Shown here: positions 56,304 to 64,000 of the stretch, piece by piece
Layout of the letters: each line of letters opens with the position of its first letter
Position numbering within the stretch: the stretch's first letter is position 1
Assembly (NCBI RefSeq): GCF_000479335.1
Contig: NC_022584.1
Coordinates: 992,001 to 1,056,000 of the forward strand
From: Streptococcus ilei
GTDB taxonomy: Bacteria > Bacillota > Bacilli > Lactobacillales > Streptococcaceae
DNA length: 64,000 nucleotides
Direction: 5' to 3'
The notes under the pieces: model-generated
Told to the model about the DNA's origin: nothing
The model's input: only the letters and a program-made list of their open reading frames with translations
Databases searched by the model: none
Translations under genes and position numbers: made by a program

Positions 56304-57077
56304 TTAATTCGCCTTTTCCCATAAGAGCGCAAATTGTATTGCCAATTCTGCGATTCGGTCCTTACTATCTAAGTCCGCATGACTAGATAAGGTTTGGATA
56401 TCCCATTTTTCTTCCGAGAGGTGATCCGCCGCATAGAAGAAATGGCAGAGAGCAAAGTCTCGAAAAGTTGCTAAGGCCGCCACTGCAGAACACTCCATAT
56501 CGACACAGATGGCTCCTGCTTCCTTTCGACGATTCATCTTGTCGATGGTTTCTCGATAGGGAGCATCTGTCGTCCACACTTTTCCCAACTGATAAGATAC
56601 CTTGTGATGATCCAGAAAGGATTGGAAGAGAGGAAGGGTTTCCTTGTTCACTTCCACTTCATCACTAGCCGGAAGATAGTGGTAACTGGTTCCCTCGTCT
56701 CGAAGGGCAGCTGTCGGAATGATGATGGAGGTCGCCTCGATATCTTGGTCCAAAACCCCACAAGTCCCAAAGAGAACGAGTTTTTCCATCCCAAATTGAA
56801 TCAGATCCTCTATAATTCCCACACAGGAAGCAGCCCCAACTGGCGCATTGAAGACCGCAATCTGTTGGTCTCCAATCGTAATCCCATAGACAATGACTTC
56901 AAAGTTAGCCATAGAGGTTCTTGTAATCTCATCATGTTCGTAATTCTCAAGTAGGCGCGCAAAGGTCACTCTTGAAAAGCAAGAGAGGACTACTTTTGGA
57001 AATCCCTCAATTGGATCGTGCAGGTCTTGTGGATTGATAATCGCCTGTCGGTTGACATCAAATTCTTCTAATAGCAT
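56304..57077 (-). CDS. Nucleoside phosphorylase (uridine phosphorylase-like)
   Basis: This 257-aa PNP/UDP-phosphorylase-fold enzyme has GTCGVLDQDI phosphate-binding region (about 97-106) and the VDMECSAVAAL motif (about 187-197) that binds the ribose. It splits nucleosides with phosphate into base and ribose-1-phosphate. Start at the ATG at 57077 with GAGGAG 6 nt upstream rather than the ATG 6 codons earlier. It heads the operon phosphorylase-ATPase-EcfT-SDR-kinase, so import and cleavage of a nucleoside are probably linked. Confidence 0.88.
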   Translation of the reverse strand: MLLEEFDVNRQAIINPQDLHDPIEGFPKVVLSCFSRVTFARLLENYEHDEITRTSMANFEVIVYGITIGDQQIAVFNAPVGAASCVGIIEDLIQFGMEKLVLFGTCGVLDQDIEATSIIIPTAALRDEGTSYHYLPASDEVEVNKETLPLFQSFLDHHKVSYQLGKVWTTDAPYRETIDKMNRRKEAGAICVDMECSAVAALATFRDFALCHFFYAADHLSEEKWDIQTLSSHADLDSKDRIAELAIQFALLWEKAN

Positions 57078-57304
57078 CTCTTGCTCCTCTTTCATTTATT
57101 CTACTTCTAGTCCTCTATTATACCACAAAACCGGCTTCTTTCCTTCTAACAAAGGAGCAAGAAGCCCCACTTGTTCGCCTTTTGCACTAGGAAACAATAC
57201 AATTTTCTTCCAAAAGAAAATGAAGAGGGATCACTCAATCACTACGTCAATTGTTGACCTCTTCCCTGATGCAAATAGGTCACTACTACTAACTACTAAC
57301 TCCT

Positions 57305-57399
57305 ACCTCGCTCTCTCATTTCTAGGCTCGGGAAAAATTCGTTTACAAAACAAACCTCGCTCTCTTGTTTTCAAGCTCGGGAAAAAAATATTTACAAAA
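57305..57399 (+). repeat. Tandem 49-bp duplication upstream of pyrP
   Basis: Two units, 57305-57350 and 57354-57399, share ACCTCGCTCTCT, GCTCGGGAAAAA and TTTACAAAA in the same order. Each includes a TTTACA -35 box; only the second is followed by a -10. The rest of 57078-57300 shows no gene or clear structure. Confidence 0.8.
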
Positions 57400-57419
57400 T
57401 ATTTTTTTTCTGCTATACT
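57391..57419 (+). promoter_or_regulatory. Promoter of pyrP
   Basis: TTTACA (57391-57396), 17-bp spacer, TGC-TATACT (57411-57419). Predicted start near 57426. Confidence 0.8.
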
Positions 57420-57439
57420 TCTTAGAAGCAAAGGTTTTT

Positions 57440-57524
57440 AATGTCATCCCGTGAGGTGACAAAGACACAGAATATGAACAATCTGAGGGCCCTTGCTATG
57501 CAAAAAAATCATGGGCTCTTTTTT
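57440..57524 (+). promoter_or_regulatory. PyrR-type attenuator leader of the uracil permease gene
   Basis: TCCCGTGAGG (57447-57456) matches the PyrR-binding loop consensus UCCNGNGAGG known from pyr leaders, followed by ACAAAGAC. A terminator hairpin follows: AGGGCCC (57486-57492) pairs, with one G-U, with GGGCTCT (57513-57519), then TTTTTT. When UMP-bound PyrR holds the first loop, the terminator forms and the permease is off (family knowledge). Located between promoter and the ATG at 57547. Confidence 0.78.
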
Positions 57525-57546
57525 GGTGCCCAAAAGTGAGGTTATT

Positions 57547-58827
57547 ATGAAAGAAGAATCAACTGTTGATTTGCTCCTGGATGTCGACCAAAATCCGGCA
57601 CCCCTAAAAGGAATCTTATTAAGTTTCCAACACGTTTTCGCCATGTTTGGGGCAACCATCCTGGTACCACTCATCTTGGGCATGCCCGTATCTGTCGCCC
57701 TCTTTGCATCAGGCGTTGGGACGCTGATCTATATGACTTGTACCGGCTTTAAAGTCCCTGTTTACCTCGGCTCTTCCTTCGCCTTTATCACCGCTATGGC
57801 TTTGGCGATGAAGGAAATGGGCGGAAAAGTCGATGCAGCCCAAACTGGGGTTATTCTGACTGGTCTGATCTACGTGCTTGTTGCTGCAGGGGTTAAAGTT
57901 GCTGGCACTCGCTGGATTGACAAATTACTTCCTGCCGTTGTCATTGGACCTATGATTATCGTCATTGGTCTAGGACTTGCAGGATCAGCTGTTAAAAACG
58001 CCGGTTTTGTCGAAGGGGGAGATTGGAAAAATGCCCTTGTCGCTGTCGTGACCTTCCTGATTGCTGCCTTCATTAACACCAAAGGAAAAGGCTTCTTCAA
58101 AATTATTCCTTTCCTCTTTGCCATTATCGGTGGCTATGTTTTCGCAGTCTGCTTGGGCTTGGTGGACTTCAGTCCGGTCCTCAAGGCGAACTGGTTTGAG
58201 ATTCCTGGGTTCTATCTTCCTTTCAATACAGGTGGTGCCTTCAAACAATACAACTTGTATTTTGGACCTGAAACCATTGCCATCTTGCCAATCGCTATCG
58301 TAACGATTTCAGAACATATCGGTGACCATACAGTGCTTAGCCAAATCTGTGGCCGTCAATTCTTGAAACAACCAGGACTTCATCGTACCCTTCTTGGTGA
58401 TGGGATTGCAACTTCTGTATCAGCCTTCCTTGGTGGTCCAGCCAATACCACTTATGGAGAAAATACAGGAGTGATTGGGATGACTCGTATTGCTTCTGTT
58501 TCCGTTATCCGAAATGCTGCTTTGATCGCTATTTCTTTGAGCTTCTTTGGTAAATTTACTGCTCTCATTTCTACCATTCCAAACTCTGTTCTCGGTGGGA
58601 TGTCCATCCTTCTCTACGGGGTGATCGCAAGTAACGGTTTGAAAGTCTTAATTAAAGAACGCGTTGACTTCAGCTTGATGCGCAACCTAATTATTGCAAG
58701 TGCCATGTTGGTTCTTGGACTTGGTGGAGCAACACTGAAACTCGGTCCAGTGACCCTCGCAGGAACAGCTCTCTCAGCTATGACAGGAATCATCCTCAAC
58801 TTGATCTTGCCACACGAATCAAACTAA
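57547..58827 (+). CDS. pyrP: Uracil permease (PyrP/UraA, NCS2 family)
   Basis: This 426-aa transporter has about 12-14 membrane segments and the NCS2 signatures FQHVFAMFGATILVPLILG (about 24-42), GSSFAFITA, the substrate segment TISEHIGDHTVLSQICGR with the key Glu/His (about 256-273), and GGPANTTYGENTGVI (about 296-310). It takes up uracil by proton symport. Start at 57547 with GAGGT in front; longer in-frame reading enters the leader hairpin. The PyrR leader supports uracil rather than xanthine. Confidence 0.92.
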   Translation: MKEESTVDLLLDVDQNPAPLKGILLSFQHVFAMFGATILVPLILGMPVSVALFASGVGTLIYMTCTGFKVPVYLGSSFAFITAMALAMKEMGGKVDAAQTGVILTGLIYVLVAAGVKVAGTRWIDKLLPAVVIGPMIIVIGLGLAGSAVKNAGFVEGGDWKNALVAVVTFLIAAFINTKGKGFFKIIPFLFAIIGGYVFAVCLGLVDFSPVLKANWFEIPGFYLPFNTGGAFKQYNLYFGPETIAILPIAIVTISEHIGDHTVLSQICGRQFLKQPGLHRTLLGDGIATSVSAFLGGPANTTYGENTGVIGMTRIASVSVIRNAALIAISLSFFGKFTALISTIPNSVLGGMSILLYGVIASNGLKVLIKERVDFSLMRNLIIASAMLVLGLGGATLKLGPVTLAGTALSAMTGIILNLILPHESN

Positions 58828-59759
58828 CAAAAAAAGTTCTCAGAATTGAGAACTTTTTTTATTTCGAGTTGGGCCAATTGCAACAAGCGTTCCTTGGACA
58901 ATTTTTTGATTTCAATTTGATTGGCATCCAATAATTCAAATTCACTTGAGTCCAAAGCATCCAGTAGAGCTTCTAAATTCACAGCTGCCACCGGCTTATA
59001 ACTCTCTGGCATATCGGGATTCCCAGTGATTTCTACTAAGTTCACTTTCCAGTCGATGACCTCATCCATATTGACCTTCTCTACAAACTCTGCAGGCACA
59101 AAAGGTACACGTGGTAAAACGGTATCCGTATCTTCTGTTAGACTGTAACTGCCAATGATACCTCCAGTTTCGTTCTGTCGGTAGAAACGGACTTGACTAA
59201 AGAAAGCGGAGCTGTATTGTACCTTTTTAACCACTTGACTGAACTCCTCTAAAGGTTGAGGAGAATCTAAGATTTTACGGAGGAGCTCACGATCCAAAAT
59301 AACAGAATGAGCAAAGCCCTGAAGCTGGTATTGATGAAGGTCTGGATCTTTTTCTAGATTCTGTAAATTCTTCAACAAATAGTTCTCATAGTCAAAAGAG
59401 AAAATAGAATCTGCATCATAGCTGGTCCCCAAATTATCGTGAATCTCATTTCCCAACTGGCGAGCAAGGGCGCTGAGCCATTCTAAAATGAGTCGCCAAT
59501 CTTCAAGGGTTGCAAAATCTGCAAGGATGAACTGATAAGCATGCTCTTGATCCAGATAGCGAAGAATGATTGGCAAACAGCTCTTTCCATAGCGGATACA
59601 CAGCATAGCTGGAAAATCTTTGAGAGAGCGACTAAGCATGGCTTCCTCAAAACTGTAGGTAAGTACTCCCTCCACCAAATTTAATACATCTTTAGCCGGC
59701 ATCACTTTTTGATAACCAAACATACTCTTTTTATTTCGAATTGAAAACACAACTGACAT
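58824..59759 (-). CDS. DUF4299-like protein of unknown function
   Basis: This 311-aa cytoplasmic, acidic protein has no membrane segment or known catalytic motif. The N-terminus SVVFSIRNKKSMFGYQKVM is typical of the DUF4299 group, which I recall mainly from streptococci. The middle repeats mixed helix/strand patterns. Start ATG with AAGGAG 7 nt upstream. Its stop lies inside the bidirectional terminator shared with pyrP. Confidence 0.75.
   Translation of the reverse strand: MSVVFSIRNKKSMFGYQKVMPAKDVLNLVEGVLTYSFEEAMLSRSLKDFPAMLCIRYGKSCLPIILRYLDQEHAYQFILADFATLEDWRLILEWLSALARQLGNEIHDNLGTSYDADSIFSFDYENYLLKNLQNLEKDPDLHQYQLQGFAHSVILDRELLRKILDSPQPLEEFSQVVKKVQYSSAFFSQVRFYRQNETGGIIGSYSLTEDTDTVLPRVPFVPAEFVEKVNMDEVIDWKVNLVEITGNPDMPESYKPVAAVNLEALLDALDSSEFELLDANQIEIKKLSKERLLQLAQLEIKKVLNSENFFC
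58833..58860. terminator. Bidirectional terminator between pyrP and the DUF4299-like gene
   Basis: AAAGTTCTCA-GAAT-TGAGAACTTT flanked by A-run and T-run. It overlaps the 3' coding end of the leftward gene. Confidence 0.9.
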
Positions 59760-59823
59760 TTGTTTTCTCCTTTATGTAATCGCTTACCAAATTATAGCAC
59801 AAATTTTCATGATTTTCCATATA

Positions 59824-59848
59824 AAAAAACAGCCAAAGGGCTGTTTTT
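59824..59848. terminator. Terminator of trhO
   Basis: AAAAACAGCC-AAAG-GGCTGTTTTT, strong in both directions, 4 nt after the trhO stop. Confidence 0.9.
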
Positions 59849-59851
59849 ACC

Positions 59852-60835
59852 TTATGCAGGTTCTCCATCAAGCGTCTCACCGATAACTGCCAAACGCTCG
59901 CTAACTTCTGCTTGTGACATCTTGTGTTCTTCAACATAACGATTGCGTGGGTGAACACGACACTCGTGTGAGCAACCACGGAGGTACTTGTCTTCGTTCT
60001 CTTCTGAAGTCAAAATTCGACGGTTACAGAAAGGATTTCCACAGTTGACATAGCGTTCGCAAGGCGTACCATCGAACCAGTCTTTTCCGACAACGCTTGG
60101 ATCGACATGGTTAACATCAACCGCAATGCGCTCGTCAAAGACGTACATCTTCCCATCCCACAGTTCTCCTTGAACTTCTGGATCTTTTCCGTAAGTTGCG
60201 ATACCACCATGCAATTGGCCGACATCTTTGTAGCCTTCACGGACCATCCAGCCTGAGAATTTCTCACAGCGAACACCACCCGTACAGTATACTACAACCC
60301 GTTTGTCCATGAATTTTTCTTTGTTATCACGAACCCATTGTGGCAACTCGCGGAAGTTGCGAATGTCTGGACGGATAGCTCCACGGAAGTGTCCAAGGTC
60401 GTACTCGTAGTCGTTACGAGTATCAAGGACAACGGTATCTTCGTCTAGAAGAGCTTCTTTGAACTCTTTTGGAGACAAATAAGCACCTGTTGTTTCAAGT
60501 GGATTAATATCTTCATCGAAGTTTTCATCCTCTAACCCAAGATGAACGATTTCCTTTTTGTAGCGAACAAACATCTTCTTGAAAGCTTGCTCTTCTTCCT
60601 CATCCATCTTGAACCAGAGGTCTTCCATACCTGGAAGACTGTGAACGTAGTCCATGTACTTTTGCGTCGTTTCGTAGTCACCAGAAACAGTTCCGTTGAT
60701 CCCTTCGTCAGCGACTAGGATACGCCCTTTGAGGCCAATCGACTTACAGAAAGCCAAGTGGTCTGCCGCAAATTGTTCTGCGTTTTCGATGGGAACATAT
60801 TTATAGTAAAGTAAGACACGAATAGGTTTTGCCAT
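59852..60835 (-). CDS. trhO: Oxygen-dependent tRNA uridine34 hydroxylase TrhO (UPF0176)
   Basis: This 327-aa protein has an N-terminal domain (about 1-110), a rhodanese-like domain with active Cys in [14 protein letters not shown] (about 176-189), and a C-terminal Cys-rich segment ([15 protein letters not shown]...CSHEC, about 240-275). This fits the TrhO/YceA family, which hydroxylates U34 of tRNA to ho5U using O2. A single-gene transcript. Third tRNA-wobble enzyme in the window besides mnmM and trmL. Confidence 0.93.
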   Translation of the reverse strand: MAKPIRVLLYYKYVPIENAEQFAADHLAFCKSIGLKGRILVADEGINGTVSGDYETTQKYMDYVHSLPGMEDLWFKMDEEEEQAFKKMFVRYKKEIVHLGLEDENFDEDINPLETTGAYLSPKEFKEALLDEDTVVLDTRNDYEYDLGHFRGAIRPDIRNFRELPQWVRDNKEKFMDKRVVVYCTGGVRCEKFSGWMVREGYKDVGQLHGGIATYGKDPEVQGELWDGKMYVFDERIAVDVNHVDPSVVGKDWFDGTPCERYVNCGNPFCNRRILTSEENEDKYLRGCSHECRVHPRNRYVEEHKMSQAEVSERLAVIGETLDGEPA

Positions 60836-60934
60836 AAGATTCTCTTTTCTAAGATTAAATTATCAGAATTTTTCATTCAACTATACCAGTATACTCTCCC
60901 AAGAAAACGAATGCAATTTATTTGACCGAAAAAT

Positions 60935-60958
60935 AAAAGCCTGGGACTCCAGACTTTT
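60935..60958 (-). terminator. Terminator after the small HTH/membrane protein operon
   Basis: AAAAGTCTGG pairs with CCAGGCTTTT around a short loop, followed on the minus strand by TATTTTTC. Lies 36 nt after the membrane-protein stop. Confidence 0.8.
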
Positions 60959-60993
60959 ATTCAAATTCTTTAAAAACTTTTTAAGCTACCCCC

Positions 60994-61470
60994 TTAGTCC
61001 TCTAACTCTGCCTCGATCTTCTTCTGTTTTTTCCGATTGATAAAGGCGAGTGGCTTTTCTAACAGATAAGTCAGAAAGGCAAAGACTAAAATGGCAAGAA
61101 CGATTTTGAGCAGATACTTGGGACTAAGCATAAAGCTCATCGTTTCCCGCTTTCCAATCACATCCATTACGATCACAAATAAGGCAAATAAGATACCTGA
61201 GCCAATGCGACTGAACCAGCTGTCTGTTTCTAACATATCTCGAACATCAATCCCAGAACTAATCCTTCTGACAAGGGCATAAGCTCCCATGGCAATCAAG
61301 AGAATGAGCTCTGGTATATAGGCTAGTAGGTCCAAGTCCAGGATACTAGCTTTCACAAAGGCGGATACTGCAATAAAGCAGGTCATTCCAAGAACAAGTT
61401 CCCCCGCAATTTTTCCATCAATCAGCATGGTCCGTTCATCTTTTACAATTGGTTCTTTCTTTTGTTTCAT
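60994..61470 (-). CDS. Four-helix membrane protein, DUF6773-like
   Basis: This 158-aa protein has four hydrophobic helices (about 22-42, 48-68, 88-105 and 118-138), with a cytoplasmic basic C-terminus (RKKQKKIEAELED). The N-terminal KDERTMLIDGKIAGE segment, with the conserved D-E-R before the first helix, is usual in small membrane proteins encoded beside YozG-type regulators. Function unknown; family assignment tentative. It follows the XRE regulator by 29 nt. Confidence 0.75.
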   Translation of the reverse strand: MKQKKEPIVKDERTMLIDGKIAGELVLGMTCFIAVSAFVKASILDLDLLAYIPELILLIAMGAYALVRRISSGIDVRDMLETDSWFSRIGSGILFALFVIVMDVIGKRETMSFMLSPKYLLKIVLAILVFAFLTYLLEKPLAFINRKKQKKIEAELED

Positions 61471-61499
61471 ATGATTCCTCTTTCTATTGTTAAAAACTG

Positions 61500-61694
61500 T
61501 TACTCCCAGAACAGTTGATCCAGTGTCTTATCCAAGGCCTTACAAATAGCCAGGCAGAGGCTGAGGGTCGGATTGTATTTCCCCGCCTCGATCAAGCCAA
61601 TGGTCTGGCGCGTCACCCCGATGGCATCTGCAAGATCCCCCTGGGTCATATCATGCTCGACCCGGGCCATTTTTAATTTGAGATTTTTCGCCAC
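61500..61694 (-). CDS. Small Xre-family regulator
   Basis: This 64-aa protein is almost entirely one helix-turn-helix ([20 protein letters not shown], about 17-36), ending LDQLFWE, as in YozG-like regulators that control a neighbouring membrane protein. Start is a GTG at 61694 with AAGGA 7 nt upstream; no in-frame ATG fits. Likely autoregulates the two-gene operon with the four-helix membrane protein. Confidence 0.85.
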   Translation of the reverse strand: MAKNLKLKMARVEHDMTQGDLADAIGVTRQTIGLIEAGKYNPTLSLCLAICKALDKTLDQLFWE

Positions 61695-61794
61695 ATGCTT
61701 TTCCTTTCTTGTTTTTATAGCTATATTATACACTATATTTTATATTTTGCAACATATATATTACATTTTGTAAAAAATTTTCGATACACAAAAA

Positions 61795-61820
61795 AAGCCT
61801 GGATTCCCAGGCTTTTTTTC
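61795..61820 (-). terminator. Terminator of the UPF0397 operon
   Basis: AAGCCTGG-ATTC-CCAGGCTT with T- and A-runs on both sides. It ends the leftward transcript from the metI region and may also work on the other strand. Confidence 0.9.
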
Positions 61821-61830
61821 TTATTTTCTA

Positions 61831-62382
61831 TTAATCTTTAGACAAACTTCCATCTTTTGTTTGGGTACGAGCGTAGGCAATCAAGAGGAGTGAACCTGCA
61901 ATAGCTACCACTAAAGCATTGACAGAACCCGCAACAACACCTTGTAGGAAGACTTTATTTGGATTATCGTGGTAGATCAAGACATCCCCAACCGGAGCAA
62001 TCAATCCCCAAATAAGCAAGTTGGCAATGACTTGAACAACGTTAAAGACGATCAATTCTTTCTTGGTAACTTCTCCTTTGAGGTCACCAATTTGTTTGCG
62101 GAACAAACCAACAAAGAGACCAAACAAGCCACTAGAAATGATCCAAGTCCACCAAAGACCACCTGACATAGCGTCCTTAATAGCATGACCGATTACGCCC
62201 ATCAAGAAACCAACAATTGGACCAAAAATCACACTAAAGAGGGCTTGAAGAGCGTATTGCAACTGAATGTTTGTATTTGGAGCAGGTGCCGGAATTGGAA
62301 TCATTGCAATCACGACAAAGAGGGCTGCTCCAACCCCAATAGCTACAACATCCTTAATTGAAAAAGCTTGTTTTTGTTTCAT
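61831..62382 (-). CDS. UPF0397-family ECF transporter S component
   Basis: This 183-aa protein has six hydrophobic segments, with the ECF S-component N-terminal pattern [41 protein letters not shown] and [18 protein letters not shown]. This family usually sits next to a fused ABC ATPase and EcfT. Here it is last in an operon behind a SAM hydrolase, and its likely partners lie at 53798-56303. Ligand unknown; a compound linked to SAM/adenosine/methionine is suggested only by context. Confidence 0.9.
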   Translation of the reverse strand: MKQKQAFSIKDVVAIGVGAALFVVIAMIPIPAPAPNTNIQLQYALQALFSVIFGPIVGFLMGVIGHAIKDAMSGGLWWTWIISSGLFGLFVGLFRKQIGDLKGEVTKKELIVFNVVQVIANLLIWGLIAPVGDVLIYHDNPNKVFLQGVVAGSVNALVVAIAGSLLLIAYARTQTKDGSLSKD

Positions 62383-62395
62383 TTTTTATCTCCTA

Positions 62396-63244
62396 TTAAT
62401 TTTCCATTTTTCTAATTTCAATATGCCAAGAAGCCCCAACTCCTACATTATAGGCCTTGGCAAAGGATCCCTGGTTGATGGCAAGACCAACACGGTAGAG
62501 GGAATTGATATAAAGGATTGGCTGGCCAATCCGCACATCGGCGAAGGACTTACCATAGGTCACTTGGTTTTGGTAAACCAGCATGTCATTGTTATAAATG
62601 GTTACTTCAAAGCGTTCCCCAAATGCGGGTTCCAAATGATTAAACTCTTCCCGAGTAATCGAGGTCCAAAGAGAACCAAAGCGCACATCCAAGATGTCAA
62701 CGGCTCCTTTGACAAGATTGTCCTCTATAACAGTCTCCACCACAGGAATTTCTACAATATGTTCAACACTGAGCTCTGGCCCCACTTCCTCAAAGCTGAT
62801 ATGCCCACTGGCCAACTTAGCTCCTGTATAGGCATAGACATCACGCCCGTGGAAGGTATAAGAAAACTCTGTATTGGCCCGACGGTTTTTGACCTCTGAA
62901 ATCTCACGGATAGCAACAATCCCTACATGTTTCTTGATGAAAGATAGGGTTCCATTATCCGGAGTGACAATGTATTGATTTTTCGCCGTTTTGGCTACAA
63001 CACTCTTTCGTTTAGAGCCGACACCCGGATCAACGACCGAAACAAAGGTCGTCCCTTCTGGCCAGTAATCCACCGTCTGAAAGAGGCGGTAACTTCCTTC
63101 AAAGATATTATAAGGTGTAATGTCATGGGTCAAGTGGTGAATCTTGAGAGTTGGTGATTCCTCTAAAGCGACCCCGATCATAGCAGAGACAGCCCCATCT
63201 ACCAGACCAAAGTCTGACTGAAGGACTAGTAAATTATTGTGCAT
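62396..63244 (-). CDS. SAM hydrolase (SAM hydroxide adenosyltransferase, DUF62 family)
   Basis: This 282-aa protein belongs to the family of bacterial fluorinases/chlorinases but is of the water-using type. The N-terminus has the Asp of LQSDFGLVDG (about 8-17), a VVDPGVGS motif (about 69-76), and the Arg/His pair in TFHGRDVYAY (about 129-138), giving the Asp-Arg-His triad. It splits SAM into adenosine and methionine. Placement between two ECF S components and behind a MetI-type gene suggests a role in a methionine/purine salvage or sensing unit. Confidence 0.9.
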   Translation of the reverse strand: MHNNLLVLQSDFGLVDGAVSAMIGVALEESPTLKIHHLTHDITPYNIFEGSYRLFQTVDYWPEGTTFVSVVDPGVGSKRKSVVAKTAKNQYIVTPDNGTLSFIKKHVGIVAIREISEVKNRRANTEFSYTFHGRDVYAYTGAKLASGHISFEEVGPELSVEHIVEIPVVETVIEDNLVKGAVDILDVRFGSLWTSITREEFNHLEPAFGERFEVTIYNNDMLVYQNQVTYGKSFADVRIGQPILYINSLYRVGLAINQGSFAKAYNVGVGASWHIEIRKMEN

Positions 63245-63261
63245 ATTTCTTCTCCATCATC

Positions 63262-63834
63262 TTATTTTCTATCTAGCTTTTGATAGACCAATTGTCCAAG
63301 AAGATAACCTAGTAGAGCTCCAAGAAGAAGGGTCAATAAAAACCAGCTTACTGTCTCCATATTCGACGGTACCATAACGCGTTCAATATAATCCATCGCT
63401 TTACCACGTGCTAGTAAAGAAGCACGGTAACTAGCAGGTTGGATCCACATCATCAGAATGGGCCCTGTCGTCGTAAAGGAAAAGAGGAGGAAAGACAAGG
63501 CATTGCCTAACTTCGACTGGTAGTGTCCACGGGCTGCGACCAATTCGGCCAAAAGACCTCCAACAACAGCAGGAAGAAAGGCTCCAGCTCCATGACGGGT
63601 GAAAAGGAAAAAAGAACCAATCACAAGAGCGACTACTAGAATGGCTCCTGTTCGTTGAATTTTTTCAACATAGACTCGATAGATCCCTCCACCAACTAGG
63701 GCGGAGAAGGCTGGAGCATAAAACATGTTTCCTCGATTGTCAACCAGACTTCCCAGTAGGACGCCTAATCCAATGGCAAGAAAATACAAGCCTGCAAAGG
63801 CTGCAACCTGCTTAAACTGATGTTTCTGTATCAT
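63262..63834 (-). CDS. MptD/Trep_Strep-type ECF S component
   Basis: This 190-aa protein has five to six hydrophobic segments. The pattern (FYAPAFSALVGGGIYRVYVEKIQRTGAILV, HGAGAFLPAVVGGLLAELVA) matches the TIGR02185 "Trep_Strep"/MptD group of putative ECF S components. It lies 21 nt after the MetI-type gene and 17 nt before the SAM hydrolase, all in one direction. Ligand unknown. No ATPase or EcfT is adjacent. Confidence 0.82.
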   Translation of the reverse strand: MIQKHQFKQVAAFAGLYFLAIGLGVLLGSLVDNRGNMFYAPAFSALVGGGIYRVYVEKIQRTGAILVVALVIGSFFLFTRHGAGAFLPAVVGGLLAELVAARGHYQSKLGNALSFLLFSFTTTGPILMMWIQPASYRASLLARGKAMDYIERVMVPSNMETVSWFLLTLLLGALLGYLLGQLVYQKLDRK

Positions 63835-63855
63835 TTTTATTTACCTTACCCGTCC

Positions 63856-64000
63856 TCATCGGTGACTAATTTTTTTGGTTAAGAAATCACCAATAAATTG
63901 AATAAAGAAAATCAACAGCAGAATCAAGAAGGTTGCTAGCAAGGTAACGTCATTATTAAAGCGTTGGTAACCATATGAAATAGCCACGTTTCCGAGACCA
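63856..64000 (-). CDS. metI: Methionine ABC transporter permease MetI, C-terminal end only
   Basis: The last 47 codons of a frame that enters from beyond the window edge. The segment GLGNVAISYGYQRFNNDV, followed by a hydrophobic helix and basic end (FLTKKISHR), is the conserved C-terminus of MetI-type D-methionine permeases. It precedes the S component-SAM hydrolase operon by 21 nt, so the operon is probably metN/metI-linked. Confidence 0.8.
   Translation of the reverse strand, partial: GLGNVAISYGYQRFNNDVTLLATFLILLLIFFIQFIGDFLTKKISHR

Overview
The window is a stretch of chromosome from an oral-type Streptococcus (mitis/sanguinis/parasanguinis-like). This is inferred from protein families and gene order: ytqA-mnmM, trkA-trkH, scpAB-rluB-yidD, murI-rdgB, yidC2-acyP, greA-mltG-murC-snf2, der-dnaI-dnaB-nrdR, gnd-ritR and htpX-lemA-rsmG. 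The species cannot be fixed from sequence alone. No rRNA, tRNA, CRISPR array or prophage was found.

Layout. 1-2.9 kb: 5' part of an Mga/AtxA-like regulator, an AI-2E-type exporter and a lone ABC ATPase. 2.9-9.4 kb: leftward genes for an Na+/H+ antiporter broken by one in-frame stop, a tRNA-modifying methyltransferase, a radical-SAM enzyme, an alkyltransferase, a PAP2 phosphatase, FMN-riboswitch-controlled ribU, and trmL behind a short terminated leader. 9.7-12.5 kb: trkA-trkH potassium uptake. 12.7-20 kb: a tightly overlapping leftward chain (yidD, rluB, scpB, scpA, xerD-like, cbpB, phosphodiesterase, rdgB, murI), then yneF and lysA. 20-24 kb: BI-1 protein, HD protein, RNA methyltransferase, acyP, yidC2, greA. 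24-32 kb: mltG, two acetyltransferases, murC, an unknown protein and an SNF2 helicase. 32-37 kb: a lipoprotein, der, a nitroreductase, and the replication-restart genes dnaI and dnaB with nrdR. 37.5-46 kb: a nuclease-fold protein, ptsG, a complete IS3-family element, ritR, gnd and a flotillin. 46-52 kb: yceD, an Rgg regulator with a small ORF and MFS exporter, then htpX, lemA and rsmG. 52-64 kb: a nucleoside-salvage/ECF transport cluster, pyrP with a PyrR-type leader, a DUF4299 protein, trhO, a small HTH/membrane pair, and two ECF substrate-binding subunits with a SAM hydrolase downstream of a MetI-type permease.

Most of the window is conserved housekeeping DNA. The unusual parts are non-coding: four near-identical ~183-bp hairpin elements at gene 3' ends; an IS inserted exactly in the loop of the ritR terminator; a promoter-hairpin-terminator unit just ahead of trmL; a 160-nt cruciform-like element with an internal pseudoknot option between htpX and an MFS gene; and a tandem duplication of the -35 region of pyrP. 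Three genes have extended -10 promoters so close to the ATG that their mRNAs should be leaderless.
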